This document shows, piece after piece, positions 1 to 5,084 of a DNA stretch of 5,084 nucleotides. The notes beneath the pieces were generated by a model. The model was given only the letters and a program-made list of their open reading frames with translations, was not told the DNA's origin and did no database searches. The translations under genes and the position numbers were made by a program. Source of the DNA: Lachnospiraceae bacterium UBA4317 (GTDB lineage Bacteria; Bacillota_A; Clostridia; Lachnospirales; Lachnospiraceae); the NCBI GenBank assembly GCA_002394525.1, contig DGUF01000273.1:1-5084 (forward strand), written 5' to 3'. Positions within the stretch are counted from its first letter, which is position 1. The number at the start of each line of letters is the position of its first letter.

Positions 1-27
1 GAACGCTCCGCTTTTCGCACGGATGCA

Positions 28-46
28 CGGCATTCGCCGTATGCCG
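28..46. repeat. Second small hairpin downstream of dnaB
   Basis: CGGCAT (28-33) and ATGCCG (41-46) can form a 6-bp stem with a 7-base loop. An alternative fold pairs ACGGC (27-31) with GCCGT (36-40) around a 4-base loop, so the two forms exclude each other. A short direct repeat, GCACGG, stands at 17-22 and 25-30. The element lies next to the larger stem-loop and the whole stretch may extend past the left edge. No T-run follows. Confidence 0.45.
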
Positions 47-47
47 C

Positions 48-106
48 CAAATCAATTGCGATAGATGCTTACGAGCGAGCTCGACACATCTATCGCATTT
101 GATTTG
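48..106. repeat. 20-bp inverted repeat (stem-loop) just after dnaB
   Basis: The arms at 48-67 and 87-106 pair over 20 bp with a single mismatch (A55 opposite T98... within the AATT/ATTT step; the rest is complementary). The 19-base loop (68-86) holds a nested short stem, CGAG at 72-75 with CTCG at 80-83. Read from the minus strand, the stem begins 12 bases after the dnaB stop, where a transcript end would be expected. The base of the stem is AT-rich but is followed by GGCGGC, with no T-run, so it does not fit an intrinsic terminator. It could protect the 3' end, slow polymerase, or be the core of a small dispersed repeat. Identity beyond the structure itself is unknown. Confidence 0.7.
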
Positions 107-118
107 TCTGCGCATGGC

Positions 119-1459
119 TCATTGCGAACGCGCCAGGTTTGCGAATTTGGTGAGCTGGGGCTGCCAGCTGAGTTCTACGGTGCCGATGGGGCCGTTTCTC
201 TGTTTTGCGATGATGATCTCGGCGATCCCCTTTTTTTCCGAATCCTCATTGTAGTAGTCGTCGCGGTAGATGAACATGACCAGGTCCGCGTCCTGCTCAA
301 TGGCTCCGGATTCACGGAGGTCAGAGAGCATGGGTCTGTGGTTGGGTCTGGATTCCACCGCTCGGGAGAGCTGGGACAGGGCCACGACCGGTACGTTGAG
401 TTCTCTGGCCAGGGCCTTGAGGGAGCGGGAGATGTCCGAGATCTCCTGCTGTCTGGAATCGCCGCTGCGGCCCGACCCGCTCATGAGCTGGAGGTAGTCG
501 ATGATGATGATATCGAGGCCGAATTCCAGCTTGTATTTGCGGCATTTGGACCGCATCTCCGCGACGCTGATCGCGGGTGTGTCGTCGATTATCAGGCGGC
601 TCTCGCCGATCCTGCCGGCGCTCTCGATCAGCTCCGCCCACTCCGTCTCGTTCAGGTCGCCGGTCCGGATCTTCTGGGCTTCAACATGGGACTGCATGGC
701 AAAGAGGCGGTTCACCAGCTGTTCCTTGGACATTTCCAGAGAAAAGATGGCGACGCAGCGCTCTTCCTTCATGGTCAGGTACTCGGCTATATTGAGGACC
801 AGGGCGGTCTTGCCCATCGAGGGCCGGGCCGCGATCAGGATGAAATCGGCAGGCTGCAGGCCGGCCGTCCGGTTGTCCAGGTCTGTGAAGCCTGTGGACA
901 GGCCCGTGACGCTGCCCTTGATCCTGGAGGCCGCCTCGATCTTGTCCATGGCATTGAGGACGATCTGGCGGATGGGCACAAAGTTGTTGGCCGTCCGTCT
1001 CTGGGAGATCTCAAAGATCCTCCTCTCCGCCTTGTCCAGCAGGGTCTCCATCTCCTCATTCTGGGCATAGCAGTTTCCCGCGATCTCCTCGTTGGCGCGG
1101 ATCATGCTGCGCAGGAGGGATTTCTCGGCCACGATATTGGCGTAGGACTTGATATTGGCGGAGGAGGGCACGATGGCGATCAGCTCGCGGATCAGCTCAT
1201 CCGCATACAGCTCGGGCGGCAGGTTTTTCTCGCGCAGCCTGGTCTGGAGCGTGACCGGATCGATCGCGGTCCCCTTCTGGTTCATTTCCAGCATGGTCTG
1301 AAAGAGCACGCCGTTCTGCCGCGAGTAAAAGTCCTCCTCCCTGACGATCTCGGCGGCGACTTCGACCGCCTCCGGGTCGATCAGCATGGCGCCCAGCACC
1401 GATCTCTCGGCCTCCAGGCTGTGCGGCATCACCCTGCTGACCAGGTCTTCCTGCGCCAT
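119..1459 (-). CDS. dnaB: Replicative DNA helicase (DnaB family)
   Basis: This 446-residue protein is the ring-shaped 5'-3' helicase that unwinds DNA at the replication fork (named DnaC in B. subtilis). The N-terminal domain opens with the family's PHSLEAERSVLGAML (12-26), followed by a linker helix with TGLSTGFTDLD (185-195) and the RecA-like motor. Motifs seen: Walker A ARPSMGKTA with Lys217; catalytic Glu242 in FSLEM; Walker B IIIIDYLQLM with Asp321; motif H3 Gln363 (LSQLSR); the SDLRESGAIEQDAD block (379-392); and the arginine-finger region AKQRNGP with Lys419 and Arg421. Length and all motifs are normal, with no intein. Met11 sits where many relatives have Pro. The start at 1459 has a GGAGG site 7 bases upstream and is 2 bp from rplI, so the two are co-transcribed and probably translationally coupled. 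No gene follows in the remaining 118 bases; a structured element begins 12 bases after the stop. Confidence 0.98.
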   Translation of the reverse strand: MAQEDLVSRVMPHSLEAERSVLGAMLIDPEAVEVAAEIVREEDFYSRQNGVLFQTMLEMNQKGTAIDPVTLQTRLREKNLPPELYADELIRELIAIVPSSANIKSYANIVAEKSLLRSMIRANEEIAGNCYAQNEEMETLLDKAERRIFEISQRRTANNFVPIRQIVLNAMDKIEAASRIKGSVTGLSTGFTDLDNRTAGLQPADFILIAARPSMGKTALVLNIAEYLTMKEERCVAIFSLEMSKEQLVNRLFAMQSHVEAQKIRTGDLNETEWAELIESAGRIGESRLIIDDTPAISVAEMRSKCRKYKLEFGLDIIIIDYLQLMSGSGRSGDSRQQEISDISRSLKALARELNVPVVALSQLSRAVESRPNHRPMLSDLRESGAIEQDADLVMFIYRDDYYNEDSEKKGIAEIIIAKQRNGPIGTVELSWQPQLTKFANLARSQ

Positions 1460-1461
1460 GA

Positions 1462-1908
1462 TCAGGCCTCCGTGACCTTGAGCATGAACTTACCGGTCAC
1501 CTGGGGGTGCAGACGGATCGGGATCTCAAAGCTCCCGAAGGATTTGATGGGGTCGGACAGTTGGATCTTCTTCTTGTCCAGGTCAAGGTTGAACTGCTTC
1601 TTTGCCTCCTGAGCGATCTCCTTGGCGCTGACGGACCCAAAGACGCGTCCGCCCTCTCCGGCCTTCATCCTGACCACAACGGTGACCTGCTCCAGGTCCC
1701 TGGCCAGCTTCTGGGCCTCGGCGAGCTTTTCGGCCGCCTCCTTGGCCTGGCGCTGCTTTTTGAGCTTGAGGTCATTCTTGTTCTTGTCATTGGCCTCTAC
1801 GCCCAGCTTCTTGGGGATGACAAAATTTCTGGCGTATCCATCGCTCACATCTACAACGTCTCCCTCTTTGCCGAGAGATTTCACATCCTGCAGTAAGATT
1901 ACTTTCAT
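1462..1908 (-). CDS. rplI: 50S ribosomal protein L9
   Basis: The 148 residues match the usual L9 length. The N-terminal domain opens MKVILLQDVKSLGKEGDVVD and contains the L9 signature region GKEGDVVDVSDGYARNFVIP (13-32), which binds 23S rRNA near the base of the L1 stalk. A long charged helix follows (about 40-75, rich in Lys, Ala and Glu), then a C-terminal domain with GRVFGSVSAKEIA (87-99) and the ending FEIPIRLHPQVTGKFMLKV. L9 reaches out from the large subunit and helps reading-frame fidelity and resolution of closely packed ribosomes. The start has a strong site, AAGGAGG (1914-1920), 5 bases upstream of ATG. It lies 137 bp after gdpP and 2 bp before dnaB, the arrangement usual in Firmicutes apart from the repeat-filled gap. 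No anomaly is seen in the protein. Confidence 0.98.
   Translation of the reverse strand: MKVILLQDVKSLGKEGDVVDVSDGYARNFVIPKKLGVEANDKNKNDLKLKKQRQAKEAAEKLAEAQKLARDLEQVTVVVRMKAGEGGRVFGSVSAKEIAQEAKKQFNLDLDKKKIQLSDPIKSFGSFEIPIRLHPQVTGKFMLKVTEA
1467..1471 (-). promoter_or_regulatory. dnaB ribosome binding site inside the end of rplI
   Basis: GGAGG is read on the minus strand across the last Glu-Ala codons of rplI, 7 bases (CCTGATC) before the dnaB ATG at 1459. The rplI TGA falls between site and start, so ribosomes finishing L9 clear or expose this site, which suggests translational coupling. Confidence 0.8.
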
Positions 1909-1913
1909 GGTTT

Positions 1914-1920
1914 CCTCCTT
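1914..1920 (-). promoter_or_regulatory. Strong ribosome binding site of rplI
   Basis: The minus strand reads AAGGAGG, a full match to the anti-Shine-Dalgarno core, 5 bases (AAACC) before the ATG at 1908. This is the strongest such site in the window, as expected for a ribosomal protein gene. Confidence 0.85.
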
Positions 1921-1932
1921 AGTAGGGATTGG

Positions 1933-1974
1933 AGCTGGCAGCTGTTAGCTTTCAGCCTTTAGCTGTCAGCTCTG
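1933..1974. repeat. Heptamer tandem repeat, block A (6 units)
   Basis: Six 7-bp units in exact register start at 1933, 1940, 1947, 1954, 1961 and 1968. On the plus strand they read AGCTGGC, AGCTGTT, AGCTTTC, AGCCTTT, AGCTGTC and AGCTCTG, so AGC is invariant and the fourth base is T in five of six. It lies in the 137-bp gap between gdpP and rplI, a few bases upstream of the rplI ribosome binding site, and would be transcribed if the genes form one operon. AGCT is self-complementary, so units can pair with each other. The pattern resembles the short tandem heptamer repeats (STRR type) known from intergenic regions of some bacteria; this is a resemblance only. Confidence 0.8.
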
Positions 1975-2007
1975 TAACTGGTAATTCGGGGTATCGGGGG
2001 AAGGGAT

Positions 2008-2040
2008 AGCTTTTAGCTTTTAACTGCCAGCCAACAGACC
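2008..2040. repeat. Heptamer tandem repeat, block B (about 4 units)
   Basis: A second block with the same 7-bp period starts at 2008: AGCTTTT, AGCTTTT, AACTGCC, AGCCAAC, then the partial AGACC. The first two units are identical and later ones decay. It is separated from block A by 33 bp (1975-2007), which contains two G-runs (GGGG and GGGGG), and is out of phase with block A. TAACTG occurs at 1975-1980 and again at 2021-2026. The block ends 5 bases before the gdpP stop codon. Confidence 0.65.
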
Positions 2041-2045
2041 TCCCC

Positions 2046-4169
2046 TCACGTATCGATCTCGCCTTCTTCGATCATCTGGTCGATGACCTCCTTGGTGCGG
2101 GCGATGGCCTCTTCGACCGTCGCTCCGGACATCTGGCTTCCGGCCATATTGATATGGCCTCCGCCGCCCATGTGCTCCATGATGATCTGGACATTGACCT
2201 CGTCGATCGAGCGGGCGCTGATAAAGATCAGGCCGTTGTACTCGGTCATGACAAAGCTGGCCTTGACGCCGTCGATATTGAGCAGCTCGTTGGCCGCCTG
2301 AGCTCCGACGACGGTGGGGCTCCGCACGCCCTCCCCCTTGCAGACAGAGATGGCGAAGGCATCCCTGTAGATCTCCGCCTGGGAGACGGCATCCGCCCTG
2401 GTCTTGTATTCGACCGCCTCTTCGCGGAAGAGCTTGCGGACCCGGACAACGTCCGCGCCGCTGCGCCGCAGGAAGGCGGCCGCCTCGAAGGTGCGGACAC
2501 CCGCCTTGTTGACAAAGCCATCCGTATCCACGACGATGCCGCCGTACATGGCGTCGGCCTCCTCGGGGCGCAGGCGGATGTTGTCGCCGGTATACTGGAC
2601 GATCTCGGCAACCATTTCACAGGCCGAGGAGGCATAGCCCTCCACATAGGAGAGGGTCGCGTCCTCGATCACTTCCTTGCCGGCCCGGTGATGGTCCAGG
2701 ACCACGGTGGATTTGCATCGCACCAGAAGCTCGGGACACTCCGTCCGGGCGGGAGTATTGACATCCACGACCACGACGCAGGCGTTGTCATTGACCAGTT
2801 CCAGGGCCTGGGCGCTGGTGATGATAAAGTCCTTGCCATACTCGGGGTTGTTTTCAAACAGGCGCAGGATCTGCTCGATGGAGATCGTCCGCTCGTTGAT
2901 GATGATGTGGGCCTTTTTCTCCAGGGTCCTGGCGATCCTGTAGATACCCACGGCAGCGCCGAAGCTGTCGGGATCGCCCAGCTTGTGGCCCATGATAAAG
3001 ACCGTGTCCCGGGCCCGGATGATCTCCTTGAGGGCCTGGGCCTTGACGCGGGCCTTGACCCTGGTGTTCTTTTCCACCTGCCGGGTCTTGCCGCCGTAAT
3101 AGACTGTATTGTCGGGCGATTTGACGACCGCCTGGTCGCCCCCGCGCCCCAGCGCAAGGTCGACGGCATTGCGGGCGAATTCATAGTTCTGGGTATAGGC
3201 CAGGCCGTCCACGCCGAAGCCCAGGCTCAGGGTGACCGCCAGCTCGTTGCCGATATTGACTTTTTTGACGTCCTCCAGAATATCAAAGTGGCTCTCCCTG
3301 AGTCCCTGCAGGGATTTTTTCCGCAGGATCACCAGGTATTTGTCCTTCTCGATCTTGCTGCAGATGCCGTCGATCGCGCTGATGTACTGGTTGACCTTGC
3401 GGTCGATCAGGGCGGTCAGGAGGGCCTTTCTGACCTCCTCGACGGTATCGATGACCTCTTCGTAGTTATCGATATAGAAGAGGCCGACCGCCAGACTCTG
3501 GTCGTCCACCTCGCGGATGGCGAGCTCCACGGCCGTGTTGTCCACCAGGCAGACCGAGATCACGTCTCCCTCCACCTTGTCCCCGAACATGACGGAGCTC
3601 CCGGTCAGATGGCTGGCCCGGATCCGCCTCATCTGGGCATAATAGCTGTTGCCGACGATCTCCAGGGCGACCTTGGCCGGCTTCTCGTCCACGGGAAAAA
3701 CATCCCGGGTCAGGGCGGGAATGACGGTCGAGATCGGCCTCCGGAAGCTCTTGTCCCTGTGGATGGCCTCCTCAAAGGCCGGATTCATCCACAGGACATG
3801 GCCGCCCTCATCCAGCATGGCGTAGGGCATCTCCATCTCCCTGAGCAGGAGGTTCTCCAGCTTGTTGAACTCCTCCGCGTACTCAGCCATCTCCTTCATA
3901 TAGAGGTCCCGGCTGTTGAGAAAGACCAGGGCCATGACGACCGTATAGATCAGGCACACGACCGAGACGGCCGCAAAGGACCGCCAGTCCAGAAAGAGGA
4001 TCAGAATATCCGTCACCCACAGGATGATGCCCAGAATGATCGTGATCCTGAAATAGCCGTAGACGCGGCCCCTTCTGCGCTTTCCGTCGGCCTGCGGCGC
4101 GTCCTGCACCACATCCTCGGCGTCCGGTGAAAAGGGATCCTGCGCATCCGGTCTGCTCATGTTTTCCAT
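2046..4169 (-). CDS. gdpP: GdpP-type membrane c-di-AMP phosphodiesterase (DHH family)
   Basis: Proteins of this family (YybT/GdpP) hydrolyse cyclic di-AMP to 5'-pApA and so affect potassium and osmotic balance, wall stress and beta-lactam tolerance. From the start at 4169 (707 aa): a hydrophilic, acidic N-terminus (1-29), a basic KRRRGR (30-35), two membrane helices (about 40-60 and 65-84), a PAS-like domain (about 97-190), a degenerate GGDEF domain (about 225-360) in which the GGDEF position reads EKDKY (274-278), then DHH and DHHA1. The metal-ligand motifs are intact: His395, Asp399 and Asp401 (GHKLGDPDS), Asp469 (VVVDVN), DHH 492-494 and Asp548 (VVDTDGF). The DHHA1 GGGGH ends at His672. 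It should be an active phosphodiesterase at the membrane. In relatives the PAS domain binds haem and the GGDEF domain has weak ATPase, not cyclase, activity. It is longer than the 659-residue B. subtilis protein, mainly at the N-terminus. An ATG at 4202 would overlap the previous gene and has no nearby ribosome site; ATG 4160 is also possible. Confidence 0.96.
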   Translation of the reverse strand: MENMSRPDAQDPFSPDAEDVVQDAPQADGKRRRGRVYGYFRITIILGIILWVTDILILFLDWRSFAAVSVVCLIYTVVMALVFLNSRDLYMKEMAEYAEEFNKLENLLLREMEMPYAMLDEGGHVLWMNPAFEEAIHRDKSFRRPISTVIPALTRDVFPVDEKPAKVALEIVGNSYYAQMRRIRASHLTGSSVMFGDKVEGDVISVCLVDNTAVELAIREVDDQSLAVGLFYIDNYEEVIDTVEEVRKALLTALIDRKVNQYISAIDGICSKIEKDKYLVILRKKSLQGLRESHFDILEDVKKVNIGNELAVTLSLGFGVDGLAYTQNYEFARNAVDLALGRGGDQAVVKSPDNTVYYGGKTRQVEKNTRVKARVKAQALKEIIRARDTVFIMGHKLGDPDSFGAAVGIYRIARTLEKKAHIIINERTISIEQILRLFENNPEYGKDFIITSAQALELVNDNACVVVVDVNTPARTECPELLVRCKSTVVLDHHRAGKEVIEDATLSYVEGYASSACEMVAEIVQYTGDNIRLRPEEADAMYGGIVVDTDGFVNKAGVRTFEAAAFLRRSGADVVRVRKLFREEAVEYKTRADAVSQAEIYRDAFAISVCKGEGVRSPTVVGAQAANELLNIDGVKASFVMTEYNGLIFISARSIDEVNVQIIMEHMGGGGHINMAGSQMSGATVEEAIARTKEVIDQMIEEGEIDT

Positions 4170-4173
4170 CCAT

Positions 4174-4485
4174 TTATCTCCATGTTCTGTTTGCCTGCTC
4201 ATTCAGCCAGTCGGCCGCCTGCTCCATCCCCTCCTCGGAAAAGGGAAAAAGCTTCTGCGTCTTCAGGCTCTCCTCTGTTGCGGCATAGCCCATCGGGCCC
4301 TTCCAGACCACAGCCCGCAGAGAGGCCTCCCCCCGCTTGTCGGGAGGAGTGAAATGCACATTCTCCAGCGGCTCACGGGCAAGCCGGTAGCGCATATTGC
4401 CGCAGCTGCCGTAATAGGCCTCCCCGTATTCATAATGTACAAAGGGAAAAAGTTCTTCCCTGCTGATCTTTCTGTCTTCTTTCAT
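4174..4485 (-). CDS. Small conserved-looking protein of unknown function (103 aa)
   Basis: I do not recognise a named family. The ATG shares an ATGA overlap with the stop of the ABC exporter gene, and only a weak GAG lies about 10 bases upstream, so translation is probably coupled to the exporter. The protein has no signal peptide or membrane segment and is probably cytoplasmic. It is rich in aromatic residues (FPFVHYEYGEAYYG at 13-26) and has a central stretch, MRYRLAREPLENV at 31-43, followed by TPPDKRGEA (46-54) and VVWKGPMGY (59-67). A C-terminal segment, FPFSEEGMEQAADWLNEQ (80-97), looks like an amphipathic helix. There is a single Cys at 28. Position inside a tightly packed same-strand run, codon use like its neighbours and the dense pattern of Trp, Gly and Pro argue for a real gene rather than a chance ORF. 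The sequence resembles short hypothetical proteins I associate with Lachnospiraceae, but this is memory and not a search result. A role tied to the exporter or to GdpP is only a guess from position. Confidence 0.8.
   Translation of the reverse strand: MKEDRKISREELFPFVHYEYGEAYYGSCGNMRYRLAREPLENVHFTPPDKRGEASLRAVVWKGPMGYAATEESLKTQKLFPFSEEGMEQAADWLNEQANRTWR
4178..4181 (-). promoter_or_regulatory. Ribosome binding site deciding the gdpP start
   Basis: On the minus strand the bases read GGAG, then 8 bases (ATAAATGG), then the ATG at 4169. The site lies within the last codons of the upstream small gene, whose TAA stop falls between the GGAG and the start. The in-frame ATG at 4202 has no comparable site at proper spacing. 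The ATG at 4160 could instead use the GGATGG just upstream of it. Confidence 0.65.
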
Positions 4486-5084
4486 TCGAACATCTCGGGT
4501 CTTTTGCCCGTGTAAAGCTGATAGTAGCGCTTTCCGAGCCGGATCAGCTCCTCGTGCGTGCCCTGCTCCACGATCCTTCCCTGCTCCAGGACCAGGATCA
4601 GGTCGCTGTTGCGGATCGTGGAAAGGCGGTGGGCGATCACGAAGGTGGTCCTGCCCTGCATCAGCTGGTCCATGCCCGCCTGGACGATCTTTTCGGTCCG
4701 GGTATCGATGGAGCTGGTCGCCTCGTCCAGGATGAGGGCCGGAGGGTCCGCGATCGCGGCCCTGGCGATGGCCAGGAGCTGGCGCTGGCCCTGGGAGAGG
4801 TTGGCGCCGTCCCCGGTCAGCATCGTGTCATAGCCTTTGGGCAGCCTGCGGATAAATCCGTCCGCATTGGCCAGCTTCGCGGCACCGACGACCTCCTCGT
4901 CGGTCGCGTCCAGCTTGCCGAAGCGGATATTTTCGGCCACCGTCCCCGTAAAGAGGTGGGTGTCCTGCAGGACGACGCCCAGAGACCTGCGCAGGTCCCC
5001 CTTCTTGATCTTGTTGACATTGATGTTGTCAAAGCGGATCTTTCCGTCCTGGATATCGTAAAAGCGGTTGATCAGGTTGGTGAT
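4482..5084 (-). CDS. ABC exporter, C-terminal nucleotide-binding domain (5' end outside window)
   Basis: This is the last 200 residues of an ATP-binding cassette protein, open to the right edge and beginning ITNLINRFYD, which in this family directly follows the Walker A lysine/threonines; Walker A is therefore just outside the window. Visible motifs, numbered from the first visible residue: Q-loop Gln about 40 (VVLQDTHLF), signature LSQGQ at 96-100, Walker B ALILDE at 116-121 with catalytic Glu 121, D-loop SSID, and H-loop His 152 (VIAHRLSTI). The sequence TGTVAENIRFG and the ending GTHEELIRLGKRYYQLY are typical of type IV (MsbA/BmrA-like) exporters that fuse a six-helix membrane domain to this ATPase, so the missing part is probably a transmembrane domain. 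The signature has Gln in place of the second Gly of LSGGQ, a variant common in Firmicute exporters. The substrate cannot be told; lipid or drug export is typical of the family. A GTG at 4938-4940 is an internal valine, not a start. The stop overlaps the next gene by 4 bp. Confidence 0.93.
   Translation of the reverse strand: MTNLINRFYDIQDGKIRFDNINVNKIKKGDLRRSLGVVLQDTHLFTGTVAENIRFGKLDATDEEVVGAAKLANADGFIRRLPKGYDTMLTGDGANLSQGQRQLLAIARAAIADPPALILDEATSSIDTRTEKIVQAGMDQLMQGRTTFVIAHRLSTIRNSDLILVLEQGRIVEQGTHEELIRLGKRYYQLYTGKRPEMFE

Noticed and set aside
48..106. Intrinsic terminator of dnaB
   Set aside because: The stem is strong but no T-run follows on either strand; I list it as an inverted repeat instead.
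65..1612. Open frame of 515 codons on the plus strand opposite dnaB and the end of rplI
   Set aside because: Same reason: an antisense shadow of two certain genes, with no domain motifs.
1975..2040. Promoter for rplI in the intergenic gap
   Set aside because: On the minus strand TTGGCT and AGCTAT stand about 17 bases apart, but neither matches the -35/-10 consensus well and both lie in repeat sequence. I cannot support a promoter call.
1933..2040. CRISPR-like array
   Set aside because: The period is 7 bp with degenerate units and no unique spacers of CRISPR length, and there are no cas genes in the window.
2980..3480. Active diguanylate cyclase domain in GdpP
   Set aside because: The GGDEF position reads EKDKY, so the catalytic signature is lost, as is normal for this family.
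2154..4130. Long open frame of 658 codons on the plus strand opposite gdpP
   Set aside because: It lies wholly antisense to a gene with complete domain motifs, and its translation is low-complexity (many Asp, Gly, Leu, His, Val) with no recognisable domain. GC-rich third positions in the real gene deplete stops in the opposite frame.
4170..4202. Upstream ATG (4202) as the gdpP start
   Set aside because: It would overlap the preceding gene by 29 bp and has no ribosome binding site at useful spacing, whereas ATG 4169 has GGAG 8 bases upstream.
4482..4940. GTG at 4938-4940 as the start of a short ATPase
   Set aside because: The frame continues without a stop to the window edge and encodes conserved exporter sequence including the Q-loop, so this codon is an internal valine.

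Overview
The window looks like ordinary chromosome from a Gram-positive Firmicute, most likely a fairly GC-rich member of the Clostridia (Lachnospiraceae-like). Evidence: the order gdpP - rplI - dnaB, which is conserved in Firmicutes (yybT-rplI-dnaC in Bacillus subtilis); a membrane-bound c-di-AMP phosphodiesterase of the GdpP type; strong GGAGG-type ribosome binding sites; and a GC preference at third codon positions. The family assignment is an inference from protein style, not a database result.

All five genes lie on the minus strand and are read from right to left. At the right edge is the C-terminal 200 residues of an ABC exporter (4482-5084, cut by the window edge). Its stop codon overlaps by 4 bp the start of a small unrecognised protein of 103 residues (4174-4485). 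Four bases separate that gene from gdpP (2046-4169), whose product has two membrane segments, a PAS-like domain, a degenerate GGDEF domain and a DHH/DHHA1 phosphodiesterase with all its metal-ligand motifs. After a 137-bp gap come rplI (ribosomal protein L9, 1462-1908) and dnaB (replicative helicase, 119-1459), separated by only 2 bp, with the dnaB ribosome binding site inside the end of rplI.

Two non-coding stretches hold structure. The gap between gdpP and rplI (1909-2045) carries two blocks of degenerate 7-bp tandem repeats of the AGCTNNN type, separated by 33 bp. The stretch downstream of dnaB (1-118) holds a 20-bp inverted repeat with a small nested palindrome in its loop, followed by a second, smaller hairpin. 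No T-run follows either hairpin, so this is not a textbook terminator and may be part of a dispersed intergenic element that continues past the left edge.

The genes link cell-envelope export, second-messenger turnover (c-di-AMP), translation (L9) and replication (DnaB). The last three are a known conserved cluster. I found no new defence, mobile or regulatory system. The points most worth a second look are the heptamer repeat, the structured element after dnaB, and the small coupled protein between the exporter and gdpP.
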